From the NCBI GenBank assembly GCA_024276075.1, contig JAJRXX010000026.1:1-33471 (forward strand): DNA of 33,471 nt, read 5' to 3'. Of this stretch, positions 16,301 through 24,069 are shown piece by piece. The notes under the pieces were generated by a model. The model was not told where the DNA came from and ran no database searches. It saw only the letters and a program-made list of their open reading frames with translations. A program made the position numbers and the translations under genes. Every line of letters starts with the position of its first letter. Position 1 is the first letter of the stretch. This DNA comes from Planctomycetota bacterium. Lineage in GTDB: Bacteria; Planctomycetota; Phycisphaerae; Phycisphaerales; Phycisphaeraceae.

Positions 16301-16691
16301 ATTCTCACCAGGAAACAGCCCCGGAGACGTCGCCTTCGGCGGCGACCTGGTCCTCGGTTCAGCCACAGGCCTAACCATCGAGCTCGCGGGCACCACCCTC
16401 GGCGCCGACTACGACCACCTCACCATCGCCGGCAACCTCGCACTCAACGGAACCCTGGACGTGCGCCTGCTCGACGGGTTCAGGCCCCGGTATGGTTACA
16501 CCTTTGACGTGCTGGACTTTGCGTCGCTCACGGGTAACTTTACGGATGTGATCTTCCCCACCCTCGGCCATGGCCTATCTTTTGACAACTCATCACTGCT
16601 GACCACGGGGACCATCTCTATCGTGCCCGAGCCGACGACCGCGATGCTCGTAAGCTTCTTGAGTCTGATTGCTCTGCGTCGCCAGCGATGA
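13362..16691 (+). CDS. Large repeat-rich PEP-CTERM protein (50-residue repeats, beta-helix type)
   Basis: A 1109-residue exported protein. The signal peptide is FTLALAVFALLSTSFALA. Residues about 105-610 hold ten full repeats of 50 residues and a divergent eleventh, each built as NSTWTNSSTLNVGN then GxGTLNIxxGGAVSN then xGFIGxxSxSTGTATVxGA. This is the PEP-CTERM-associated repeat seen in autotransporter-like proteins and predicts a right-handed beta-helix. Residues 610-1080 form a second, less regular helix-like part (NTNAGAINATNATVQFSGDL and similar). The tail IVPEPTTAMLVSFLSLIALRRQR is a PEP-CTERM sorting signal. GGAG about ten bases before the ATG at 13362 supports the start. Likely a surface adhesin or matrix protein. 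No outer-membrane barrel domain is present. Confidence 0.9.
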   Translation: MPRFTLALAVFALLSTSFALADVVVDPNSTGATDITDNLGNPTDPTTTTIADPLSIGFNATGELLIDTNTNVNSIIKVLNSFGTIGFNAGSTGTATVTGIGTAWTNSGVLNVGGLGTGTLNVTNGGAVTNTEGTIAGGINSTGIATVNGANSTWTNSSTLNVGNFGDGTLNIQAGGAVSNALGVIANTTNSTGTATVTGANSTWNNSSTLNVGSSGNGTLNIEVGGAVSSAFGVIANSTSSTGTATITGANSTWTNSSALFVGEDGSGTLNIEAGGAVSNTDGFIGFGSTSTGTATVTGANSTWNNSSTLNVGSSGNGTLNIEASGAVSNTNGFIGFGSASTSSANVTGPNSTWTNNGTLFVGNIGDGTLNITNGAAVTNISGFIGFSSGSTGTATVNGANSTWTNSSSLTVGNAGNGTLNIQAGGAVSNDFGVIANFTSSTATATVSGANSKWTNTLNLRVGSVGDGTLNITNGAAVTNISGFIGFSSGSTGTANVNGANSTWNNSGNLTVGNAGNGTLNIANDGVVTNTDGFIGFSSSSTGTVSVNGANSTWNNNGSLTVGNSGNGTLNITNGGAVSNPLGFIGFSSGSTGTATVSGLGSRWSNNNLYVGGSTIAAGGAGTLNVGTGALVSVANTLKVWNTGTVNMIGGALVASDITFDTTASINFVAGTIHLTQDKLFTPANVAAMGIGTLSAGKTLRVDGTALLGAPITLNGGKISADSGLGFDLIDFQAGTLEITSNDLTVTTALYLTPGKHLAITNNTTVDANGLIHLTGGSFSAANTTNNGQIQLGAIAALLDGSTVVNNAFIAGTGRVSATLNNTATGQVNAVNGEIISFLGTANTNAGAINATNATVQFSGDLTNTNQINLINATFSAGAAVTNTASGSITARDAILRFNGGLTNSGSVGLSFGNTDVFGDITNTSTGAVVVTGASNATFQGDVVNNGDFRVSAGSTAIFFGDVSGGGSFPGSGTIFFEAAFSPGNSPGDVAFGGDLVLGSATGLTIELAGTTLGADYDHLTIAGNLALNGTLDVRLLDGFRPRYGYTFDVLDFASLTGNFTDVIFPTLGHGLSFDNSSLLTTGTISIVPEPTTAMLVSFLSLIALRRQR
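13676..15230 (+). repeat. Tandem 150-bp repeat array within the large PEP-CTERM gene
   Basis: Ten tandem units of 150 bases, plus a divergent partial unit, encode the 50-residue repeats. Identity between non-adjacent units is high: 13931-14031 is identical to 14231-14331 (101 bases), and 14455-14536 is identical to 14755-14836 (82 bases). Both pairs are offset by 300 bases, which is exactly two units. Confidence 0.9.
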
Positions 16692-16746
16692 CGCCCCGCG
16701 CCACAACCATATCGCCAAGATTTCGTAGACTTAACTCGTCGCCCGG

Positions 16747-17958
16747 CTACCGGTCGACTTGGCCCATGACCACGTCGATCGACCCGACAATCGCAGGCAC
16801 GTCGGCCAACAAGACGTCGCGGCACATCTCGTTGAGCACTGATAGGTTGCAGAACGTCGCCGCACGAGCCTTGCACCGGTATGGCATCGGACCGCCCTGC
16901 GACTCGAGGTAAAAGCCCAACACGCCACGCGGGTTTTCCGTCTCTACATACACCTCGCCGACATCGGGCTTAAAGTTCCGCGGCAGCTTCACACGGTACG
17001 ATCCCTCGCCGTCGCCGGCAGGCGGGATCATCTCGATGCACTGCTTGATGATCTTGCAGCTCTCGACCATCTCCTTCATACGCACCATGTATCGGTCCCA
17101 ACAATCGCCAAGCTCGCCCACCTCACCGTCACCCACGATCACGTCGAAGTCCAGCTCCGGGTACAAGCTGTACGGGTTGTCTCGCCGCAGGTCGTACGGA
17201 ATGCCGCTGCCTCGGATCACCGGGCCCGTCAGCGCGTAGCGTATCGCCATCTCCTTCGGGATCACGCCCACGTTGGCGGTGCGCTTGATAAATATCTGGT
17301 TGTAGGTCAGCAGGTCGTTGTATTCTGCAATCTTTGGCTCGAAGTAATCGAGGAACTCCGTCACCTTATCCAGGTACCCGTCGGGCAGATCGTGCGTGGT
17401 ACCACCGATGGTCAGGTACGAATACGTGAGCCTCGCACCGCACACCATTTCGAACAGGTCGAGGATGTACTCTCGCTCACGGAAGGCGTATAGGAACGGC
17501 GTAAACGCGCCGATGTCCAAGCCATACGTCCCGAACGACACCAGGTGCGACGCGATCCGGTTCAATTCACAAATAATGATCCGGATAAACTCCGCCCGAC
17601 GCGGCAACTCAATACCACCTAGCCGCTCGGCAGCGAGGCAAAACGTCCAGTTCTCGTTCATGCCCGCGAGGTAGTCCATCCGGTCCGTATAAGGGATGTA
17701 CTGATAGTAGGCAACGTTCTCGCCGATCTTCTCAGCGCAGCGGTGCAGGTACCCGATGTGAGGCACCGCTTCGAGGACCATCTCCCCATCGGTGCGTAGG
17801 ACGACGCGTAGCACGCCGTGCGTCGACGGGTGCTGCGGGCCCATGTTGACGAGCATCTCCTCGGTCTGCACGTCGACCTGATCGGTCGTGCCGGGCTCGG
17901 GGCCTTCGGGTCGTTCGATGATGTACGCTTGCTCGGTGTGGGTGTCGGTGGTGGTCAT
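16747..17958 (-). CDS. nuoD: NADH-quinone oxidoreductase subunit D (complex I 49-kDa subunit)
   Basis: This is the membrane-facing quinone-site subunit of respiratory complex I. From the ATG at 17956-17958 the protein has 403 residues, close to the usual 390-420. Diagnostic stretches are VNMGPQHPSTHGVLRVV, PHIGYLHRCAEKIGENVAYYQ, RAEFIRIIICELNRIASHLV, GSGIPYDLRRDNPYS, and the C-terminal PAIVGSIDVVMGQVDR. An in-frame TTG at 17994 would add 12 residues and is unlikely; no Shine-Dalgarno precedes either. No other nuo gene is present on either side, so the complex I genes are scattered in this genome or at least nuoD is detached. It converges on the large repeat-protein gene. Confidence 0.97.
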   Translation of the reverse strand: MTTTDTHTEQAYIIERPEGPEPGTTDQVDVQTEEMLVNMGPQHPSTHGVLRVVLRTDGEMVLEAVPHIGYLHRCAEKIGENVAYYQYIPYTDRMDYLAGMNENWTFCLAAERLGGIELPRRAEFIRIIICELNRIASHLVSFGTYGLDIGAFTPFLYAFREREYILDLFEMVCGARLTYSYLTIGGTTHDLPDGYLDKVTEFLDYFEPKIAEYNDLLTYNQIFIKRTANVGVIPKEMAIRYALTGPVIRGSGIPYDLRRDNPYSLYPELDFDVIVGDGEVGELGDCWDRYMVRMKEMVESCKIIKQCIEMIPPAGDGEGSYRVKLPRNFKPDVGEVYVETENPRGVLGFYLESQGGPMPYRCKARAATFCNLSVLNEMCRDVLLADVPAIVGSIDVVMGQVDR

Positions 17959-18202
17959 GGGAGGGTATTCTAAACCACCATCCGCTACGGGCAAACACGA
18001 ACCGATACACAGGGTATTCGCCTCTTATGCCTAACCCGAAAATCTCCCCATAACTACATTAAAGCATTTTGTATCAATACTCGCCATGTCTATTTACATG
18101 TCGGGCGCCACTGGCTGCTTGTCCGCCAGTGCGAAACACCTGCAACACCTTGTTTGCATTGGCGAGAAATAGTACATGTTGCTCTAAAATAAGAGGTGCC
18201 GC

Positions 18203-18919
18203 CTATCCTCGATCTCGTTTCACCCTTTCGTACAGCTCAAATTCTTCAGCCAAATATTCGCAAAGGGATCGCCGTAGGTCGCCCGGCAACTCTGCGGTAT
18301 ATTTACTCCTTATGGGATGCCGCCAACCAATTCGATTCCGTACGTATCTTGTTAGTGCCACGGCTTTTTTTAAATAGCCCGAATCGTGTCGCCCGCTCGG
18401 CGAAATGTTTGTGGCTCGCAGCACCAAACGTTCACCGATCTTGCCGCCCATATACAACACAAACTGATCAATCATTTCGTACCGAAAAATCGTATCAACG
18501 CCGATTTGGCCGGTTTCATCCGTTACAAAGTCGATTTGCGATCCGAGCCTCGCGTACGCGGGTGGGTCTTCGGACATATAGGCCTCTATAAACTCGGTAA
18601 AGCTGACACCGGCTGTGCTGTTCTGGTGATTGGGGTGTTCCAGGTTCTTCAATTCGTCTCGCGCACGGAATCGATACCAACTATCAAGCCACGACACAGG
18701 CTCCCGCATCAGACATACTGTTTCAAAGCGGCTCCTGCTGCTTTTCTCCTTTAAGTAAGGCTTAAAATACCTCTGATACTCTCGAAAATTCGTATGCCGA
18801 AAGGCCGACGTCTCAAGCAACGAGATGCTGCTATAAGGCGCCAGCATCGTTTCGATTGCAACGGATGCACACTTGGGCATCGACAGAAAAACAAAGCCGT
18901 AGGTTTCACTAATCAGCAT
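18203..18919 (-). CDS. Sulfotransferase family protein
   Basis: A 238-residue cytosolic enzyme expected to transfer sulfate from PAPS to a carbohydrate or other acceptor. The 5'-phosphosulfate loop is near the N-terminus as FVFLSMPKCASVAIETML (residues 9-26). The 3'-phosphate motif is VCLMREPVSWLDSWYRFR (about 66-83), and a conserved RYEMIDQF segment lies near the middle. The ATG at 18917-18919 places the first motif at the usual distance from the N-terminus; an open frame to a GTG at 19003 adds 28 unlike residues. No clear ribosome-binding site. Base composition is lower in GC than the neighbours, hinting at transfer. The adjacent glycosyltransferases suggest it decorates a surface glycan. 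Confidence 0.8.
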   Translation of the reverse strand: MLISETYGFVFLSMPKCASVAIETMLAPYSSISLLETSAFRHTNFREYQRYFKPYLKEKSSRSRFETVCLMREPVSWLDSWYRFRARDELKNLEHPNHQNSTAGVSFTEFIEAYMSEDPPAYARLGSQIDFVTDETGQIGVDTIFRYEMIDQFVLYMGGKIGERLVLRATNISPSGRHDSGYLKKAVALTRYVRNRIGWRHPIRSKYTAELPGDLRRSLCEYLAEEFELYERVKRDRG

Positions 18920-19388
18920 AAAATAATAGCCGCATTGATCCCCTGCAATACCAGAACAATCGTGCACATCCGTTGCTGAAAACCTCCATACAGAAACCGG
19001 CACCTAAATATCCACCAAGACGCCTGCCGTCGACGCAATCTCCAATCTGATACCAATCAAGATTAATACTTGCGCGACATCTGCGAACGCGAAGGCAAAA
19101 CAGACAATAACTTACATCCTTTACAACGCGCTAGAACTATACGCAATGCGTATGACAACCCGTTAGTAATCAAATCATTATTGCATAACAACTCGATGAA
19201 ACCAGTCTCGCACTAAGCCGAAATACCTATTTGGAATTGTCGCTTCGCATTTCCGGTCCGCGATAAAACCACTTGCTAGAAAAGATTTGGAAATACCACA
19301 AAAGACCCTAGGCTTTCCATAGTTTACCTGTACAATAAAATTTCATTTCATGCTATTACGCCAACATCCCGGCAAGAGGATGACGTCG
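18920..19388. other. AT-richer intergenic region upstream of the glycosyltransferase pair
   Basis: This 470-base stretch separates divergent sulfotransferase and glycosyltransferase starts. The only structure I see is a 15-base near-perfect palindrome at 19139-19153 (ATACGCA then TGCGTAT around a central A). A TACAAT at 19331-19336 could be a -10 box, but I find no matching -35. Confidence 0.5.
19139..19153. promoter_or_regulatory. 15-base palindrome, possible operator
   Basis: ATACGCA (19139-19145) and TGCGTAT (19147-19153) are inverted around one base, in the intergenic space between divergent surface-polysaccharide genes. It could bind a dimeric regulator. A related half-site pattern (ATACGCA-T-TGCGT) occurs at 8001-8012 upstream of proA. 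Confidence 0.35.
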
Positions 19389-20702
19389 ATGTCGATTCTA
19401 TTAGCACAAAAGCACATGACAATTCATGACTCCGATACCTCGATCGAATCACCGGTCAACGAAAGTGAACCGCTGCGCATTGCCTATCTCGTCAATCAAT
19501 ACCCAAAGCTCAGTCACTCATTCATTCGCAGGGAAATACGTGCGCTCGAGTCGCTCGGCGCCCACATTGTCCGTATCGCAATACGTGCCCCAAAAGAATC
19601 CTGTGTAAACGACGCCGACCTTGAGGAGCGATCCCGTACACGTGTCGTGTTGGAAATGGGATGGACCCGATTACTGGTTACGGTGCTATGCACTTTTGCT
19701 GTACACCCTATTACTGCGACATACGCTCTGAGTCTGGCGATCGCAATGGGGTGGAAATCCGACCGCAGCATCTTGCGACATCTGGCCTATCTCGCAGAAG
19801 CCTGCGTCATGATGCAATGGCTACGAGATACAAAACTAAAACTGATACACGTCCACTTCGGGACGAACGCTGCGACAGTGGCACTACTATGTAAACAGCT
19901 CGGTGGGCCGCCATTCAGCTTCACCGCCCACGGCCCCGAAGAATTCGACAAACCCGACGCTCTCTCGTTGCCTCGCAAGATACGCGAAGCCGCCTTTGTA
20001 ATTGCGATCAGTGAATTTTGCCGTGGTCAACTCTGCCGATGGGTCGAATACGAGCAGTGGGGGAAAATCCATGTTGTACGCTGCGGACTAGATCGCTCGG
20101 AATGGAGCCATACAAATGAACCCGTGCCCGCAGCGAAACGGCTCATCTGTGTGGGGCGCCTCTGTGAGCAAAAAGGACAACCGCTCCTAATCGAAGCGGC
20201 AGCGAAACTGGCGCAGCAAGGGGTGGACTTTCAGCTAACGATCGTCGGCGACGGCCCTTTAAAACACGCCATAGAACGACAGATCGAACAACTCGGTCTA
20301 AGCAAATTCGTCCACCTCACGGGACCACTTCCCGAAAAGAAAGTTCGAGATCATCTATTACACTCCCGCGCACTCGTGTTGCCCAGCTTTGCCGAAGGGC
20401 TGCCAGTGGTGATCATGGAAGCCTTTGCACTTGGACGACCAGTGATCAGCACCTGGGTCGCGGGTATCCCGGAACTCGTGGAACCGGGTGTAAACGGATG
20501 GTTGGTATCACCTAGTTCCGTAGACGCTCTGGTGCAGGCGATGTCTCAGGCACTAACTCTGTCGCCCAAAACGCTTCGTGACATGGGACAGCAAGGTGCC
20601 ACACGTGTCGCCCAACTGCACGACATCGAACAAACAGCCAGACACCTGACAGACCTCTTCCATGAGGTAGCTCGATCTGGTGCACGAAGGGCGGTCGCAT
20701 GA
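19389..20702 (+). CDS. Glycosyltransferase family 4 (GT-B fold)
   Basis: Cytosolic enzyme of about 437 residues, likely adding a sugar to an exopolysaccharide or lipid-linked intermediate. The N-domain opens with PLRIAYLVNQYPKLSHSFIRREIRALE, a common GT4 start, then FHVHFGTNAATVALL-like and FSFTAHGPEEFDKP stretches. The C-domain has RLICVGRLCEQKGQPLLIEA and the E-x7-E donor-binding motif SFAEGLPVVIMEAFALG (near residues 335-351). The ATG at 19389 follows AAGAGG (19374-19379) at good spacing; ATGs at 19350 and 19380 are in frame. Its stop overlaps the next ATG in ATGA, so translation is coupled to the GT2 gene. Sugar and acceptor cannot be told. Confidence 0.85.
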   Translation: MSILLAQKHMTIHDSDTSIESPVNESEPLRIAYLVNQYPKLSHSFIRREIRALESLGAHIVRIAIRAPKESCVNDADLEERSRTRVVLEMGWTRLLVTVLCTFAVHPITATYALSLAIAMGWKSDRSILRHLAYLAEACVMMQWLRDTKLKLIHVHFGTNAATVALLCKQLGGPPFSFTAHGPEEFDKPDALSLPRKIREAAFVIAISEFCRGQLCRWVEYEQWGKIHVVRCGLDRSEWSHTNEPVPAAKRLICVGRLCEQKGQPLLIEAAAKLAQQGVDFQLTIVGDGPLKHAIERQIEQLGLSKFVHLTGPLPEKKVRDHLLHSRALVLPSFAEGLPVVIMEAFALGRPVISTWVAGIPELVEPGVNGWLVSPSSVDALVQAMSQALTLSPKTLRDMGQQGATRVAQLHDIEQTARHLTDLFHEVARSGARRAVA

Positions 20703-21880
20703 ACGGTGCCCTCTATGTAATACTCCTCGTCTGTGCGATACTCTCACTGATACCTGCCATAGTACTCTCAGCAGCAGTCGTTGCTGCGATGCTGCCGCAG
20801 CGGCGACGCACAGCAATCGGATCTCATCGCCGTCCCCGTATTACTGTGATCGTACCCGCGCGTGATGAAGCATCTGGGATCGAACATACCTTGTATTCAC
20901 TGCTCGACCAGACGCAGCCGGGCGACCGCATCGTGATTGTTGCTGATAATTGCTCAGACGAAACCGCTGCGATTGCACGTCAGCATGACGTCGAAGTCAT
21001 CGAGCGTAACGACCCTTTACACGTCGGCAAAGGATACGCGCTGGCTTACGCAATCAAATACCTCGCCGCCGATCCACCGGAGATTGTGGTCTTTGTAGAT
21101 GCCGACTGTGTGTTCGAGCCGGGATCGCTCGATATCCTGACGCACACAGCAAATGTATCTGGACGACCGACGCAGGGATGGTACTTGCCCGTGGACCCCG
21201 GCGGCGCCAATGCGGCGGGATCAATTAATTATCTAGCTATACTGGTCAAAAACGGCGTACGACCGGAGGGGCTTCGACGTATGGGACTTCCGTGTCTGTT
21301 GACTGGCTCGGGCATGGCGATCCCATGGAAATTATTTGCAAAAGTGCCTATCGACAACACCCACATTGTCGAAGACATGCAGCTGGGAATCGAGTTAACC
21401 ATCGCGGGCGCCCCACCTACCTTCACTTCCCAAGCACGCATTGCTGGCGGCGGCACCCGTTCTACATCTGCTTCGATGACACAACGGAGACGTTGGGAGT
21501 ACGGCCACTTGCACACAATCAAAAATCAAGGGCCTCGTCTGTTGGCAGCCGCACTAAAAGGAGGTCGGCTCGACTGCTTAGCCCTGGCGGGCGAGTTGTG
21601 CGTCCCCCCCCTATCCTTATTAGTAATGATCCAAGGGCTACTTGTATCGATCTGTATCACCGCCATGATTGCTGGCGTCGAATGGCTGCCCACAGGAATC
21701 AGCAGCGCGGGGTTAATACTCGTCGGCGTAAGCGTTGTTTTGGCGTGGCTAAAATTTGGACGCGGACAAATTCCGGCAACCTCACTTCTACGCATCCCTT
21801 TGTACGCGCTTCGAAAAATACCCCTTTACGCATCATTCCTCACACGACCAGAAACACAATGGGTCAGAACCCCACGTTAG
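20699..21880 (+). CDS. Glycosyltransferase family 2, membrane-bound
   Basis: A 393-residue membrane enzyme. Membrane segments: one N-terminal (about residues 5-31) and two C-terminal (about 300-355). The GT-A domain has PRITVIVPARDEASGIEHTL (46-65), the metal-binding DAD at 134-136 in VVFVDADCVFEPGS, the acceptor IVEDMQLG motif near 224, and a QRRRW motif near 267. This D,D,D,QRRRW set is typical of processive or cellulose-synthase-like GT2 enzymes. It overlaps the GT4 stop by four bases (ATGA). The pair, with the sulfotransferase, suggests synthesis of a surface polysaccharide. No polymerase, flippase or export gene is visible nearby. Confidence 0.88.
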   Translation: MNGALYVILLVCAILSLIPAIVLSAAVVAAMLPQRRRTAIGSHRRPRITVIVPARDEASGIEHTLYSLLDQTQPGDRIVIVADNCSDETAAIARQHDVEVIERNDPLHVGKGYALAYAIKYLAADPPEIVVFVDADCVFEPGSLDILTHTANVSGRPTQGWYLPVDPGGANAAGSINYLAILVKNGVRPEGLRRMGLPCLLTGSGMAIPWKLFAKVPIDNTHIVEDMQLGIELTIAGAPPTFTSQARIAGGGTRSTSASMTQRRRWEYGHLHTIKNQGPRLLAAALKGGRLDCLALAGELCVPPLSLLVMIQGLLVSICITAMIAGVEWLPTGISSAGLILVGVSVVLAWLKFGRGQIPATSLLRIPLYALRKIPLYASFLTRPETQWVRTPR

Positions 21881-22001
21881 TTTAAACGAATAATCGATAC
21901 GAAGGGACTTGCGATTAAACACATACTCCGATCGTTTCAATAATTATTGCGTGGTGATTTCTTCGACTTTCTATACCAAGAATAGGTGTTCAGGAACACA
22001 A

Positions 22002-22361
22002 TTACGCAGCGGCTTTCATGGCAAACCGCACGCCGATCAGGTAGCCCTTGTCACGGCGATCGCACCGGACGACGTATCCGAACCGGTCGAACCCCTGCTC
22101 GGGCCCGTGGGCGGGAAACATGACCGAGATTGAGCTGCCCAGTTCGATCTGCTGCCCCGCCAGCGCGCCCAAGCCGGTGTCGGAGATGTCCAGCAGCTCA
22201 AGAGAGTCTATCTTGTTGATGGGTGAAGCGGAGTCGCCGTACTTCTGCACGGAAGTGACTCGGCCCCGGAGATTGCGACGCCGAGCGGATCGTCGCTCAA
22301 ACGGGAGCACGTCACGATCAACCGGGTCGGTTGCGACAAGTTTTAGAGAGGCGTGGGACAT
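22002..22361 (-). CDS. PilZ-domain protein (c-di-GMP binding)
   Basis: A 119-residue single-domain receptor. The RxxxR motif (ERRSARRR, residues 22-29) and the D/NxSxxG motif (DISDTG, 58-63) are both complete, so binding of cyclic-di-GMP is expected. The start at 22359-22361 is preferred over the longer frame (22406) because GGGAG lies eight bases upstream. Convergent with the GT2 gene and adjacent to it, so it may control the polysaccharide genes at the protein level; this is inferred from position only. The siroheme gene starts divergently about 75 bases away. Confidence 0.82.
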   Translation of the reverse strand: MSHASLKLVATDPVDRDVLPFERRSARRRNLRGRVTSVQKYGDSASPINKIDSLELLDISDTGLGALAGQQIELGSSISVMFPAHGPEQGFDRFGYVVRCDRRDKGYLIGVRFAMKAAA

Positions 22362-22436
22362 GATTTTGCTCCCTTTAGTACGTTGCCTTGCTGACATTAG
22401 AAACATCGGCCGGATAATCGCTAAGGTTTACTCATC

Positions 22437-23990
22437 TTGACATTCACAGCTAATCAAAGTGACGCGGTGGTTTATCTGGTGGGCGCGGGGCCTGGCGATC
22501 CGGGTCTGATCACCGCGCGTGGGCTAAGCCTGCTGCGCCGTGCCGACGTCGTCGTCTACGACGCTTTGGCAAATCCCGTGTTACTGGACGAAGCACCGCC
22601 GGGCGCGGAACGTATCTATGTCGGTAAACGATCGCAACAGCACGCTTTGCCGCAAGACCAACTCAATCAATTGTTAGTCGACAAAGCTCGCGGACACAGC
22701 ATCGTCGTCCGTCTCAAGGGCGGCGACCCCTATTTATTCGGACGCGGAGCGGAGGAGGCCACCTATCTGGCGCAGCACGGGTTGCGGTGTGAGATTGTGC
22801 CAGGCGTCACAGCGGGGATCGCAGCGCCAGCGGCGGCGGGCGTACCCGTGACCCACCGCAACCACGCGAGCACCGTGACGTTTGTTACCGGGCACGAGGA
22901 CCCGACGAAAGGGCAATCCTCGATCGACTACCGTGCCCTGGCGGGGCTGATCCGGTCCGGCGGGACCGCGTGTTTTTACATGGGCGTCGGGCGACTGGGT
23001 GTGATCGCGGACGAGTTGGAGCGCTTCGGCTTGACGGGCTCCACGCCGGTGGCGGTGATCCAGTGGGGCACACTGCCCAAGCAGCGCAGCGTGCGGTCCA
23101 CGCTCGCGGCTGTGTCGGGCGACGTGACGGCTACAGGGCTGGGTGCACCGGCGATTATCGTCGTCGGGTCCGTCGCGGGGATCGACGAGACCGGGTTGGA
23201 TTACTTCACACGTCGGCCCTTGTTCGGCCAACGGGTTGTGATCACGCGCACACGTCAGCAGGCGTCTGAGCTGCGGGGGCGACTCGACGAGCTAGGGGCT
23301 TTAACACTCGAAGCACCCACGATCGAGCTGGTCGAACCCGATGATTGGTCGCCTGTGGACGACGCTATTGGGCATATCGATCAATACGATTGGCTGGTGC
23401 TCACAAGCGTCAACGGCGTGGCGGCGCTGGCGCAACGGCTCGAATACCTGCGCCTCGATGCTCGACACCTAGCAACGGTCAAGGTAGCCGTGATCGGCGA
23501 TGTGACGGGTACTGCGCTACGCACACAATTAGGCGTGGTGGCCGACCTGATGCCTGAACGATTCGTCGCTGAGTCGCTGGCGCAGCAGTTGATCGATCAG
23601 CACAGCGTCACGGGCAAGCGGTGCCTGCTGCTACGGGCGGACATCGCGCGTCCCGCATTACCAAAGCTGCTATCGCAGGCCGACGCGGACGTGACCGAGC
23701 TAACGGTGTATCAGACCAAGCGTGCTAATGAGCTGCCCGATGACGTGCTCGACGCGCTGCGTAAGAGCGAGATCGATTGGGTAACGTTTACCAGTTCGTC
23801 CACCGCGCAGAACATGGCCACGATGCTAGGCGATGAGCGGGCGTTGCTTGATCGTGTCAAGATCGCTTCGATTGGGCCGATTACCAGCGATGCACTGCGT
23901 GGCTTGGGCTTGACGCCGACCCTCGAGGCGGCCACGTCGAATATCCCCGGTCTCGTAGACGCACTGGTCAAAGCTGTAGCCTCGCAGTAA
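22437..23990 (+). CDS. Uroporphyrinogen-III C-methyltransferase / uroporphyrinogen-III synthase fusion
   Basis: A 517-residue bifunctional protein. Residues 1-255 are the SUMT (CobA) domain: VYLVGAGPGDPGLITARGL (13-31), LKGGDPYLFGRG near 90-101, and PGVTAGIAAPAAAGVPVTHR. It methylates uroporphyrinogen III with S-adenosylmethionine to precorrin-2. Residues 262-517 are a HemD-type synthase (GQRVVITRTRQQASELRGRL, DWLVLTSVNGVAAL, VTFTSSSTAQNM), which forms uroporphyrinogen III. Such CobA-HemD fusions are known in several bacterial groups. The start is a TTG at 22437 with AAGG ten bases upstream; the next good start would cut into the SUMT glycine-rich loop. It links heme and siroheme/cobalamin branches at one branch point. 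Confidence 0.93.
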   Translation: MTFTANQSDAVVYLVGAGPGDPGLITARGLSLLRRADVVVYDALANPVLLDEAPPGAERIYVGKRSQQHALPQDQLNQLLVDKARGHSIVVRLKGGDPYLFGRGAEEATYLAQHGLRCEIVPGVTAGIAAPAAAGVPVTHRNHASTVTFVTGHEDPTKGQSSIDYRALAGLIRSGGTACFYMGVGRLGVIADELERFGLTGSTPVAVIQWGTLPKQRSVRSTLAAVSGDVTATGLGAPAIIVVGSVAGIDETGLDYFTRRPLFGQRVVITRTRQQASELRGRLDELGALTLEAPTIELVEPDDWSPVDDAIGHIDQYDWLVLTSVNGVAALAQRLEYLRLDARHLATVKVAVIGDVTGTALRTQLGVVADLMPERFVAESLAQQLIDQHSVTGKRCLLLRADIARPALPKLLSQADADVTELTVYQTKRANELPDDVLDALRKSEIDWVTFTSSSTAQNMATMLGDERALLDRVKIASIGPITSDALRGLGLTPTLEAATSNIPGLVDALVKAVASQ

Positions 23991-24069
23991 CGCACAAACT
24001 ATCTCGCCCGGTGGCATCCCCACTGCGGCGACCAACCTAGACGGACGCCTTCCGCTACCATGTCCCACT

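Noticed and set aside
18109-18131. CACTGGC/GCCAGTG hairpin as a terminator of the sulfotransferase gene
   Set aside because: Only seven base pairs, with no T-run on the minus strand.
18386-18754. Plus-strand ORF of 122 residues
   Set aside because: Antisense of the sulfotransferase gene, no motif or ribosome-binding site.
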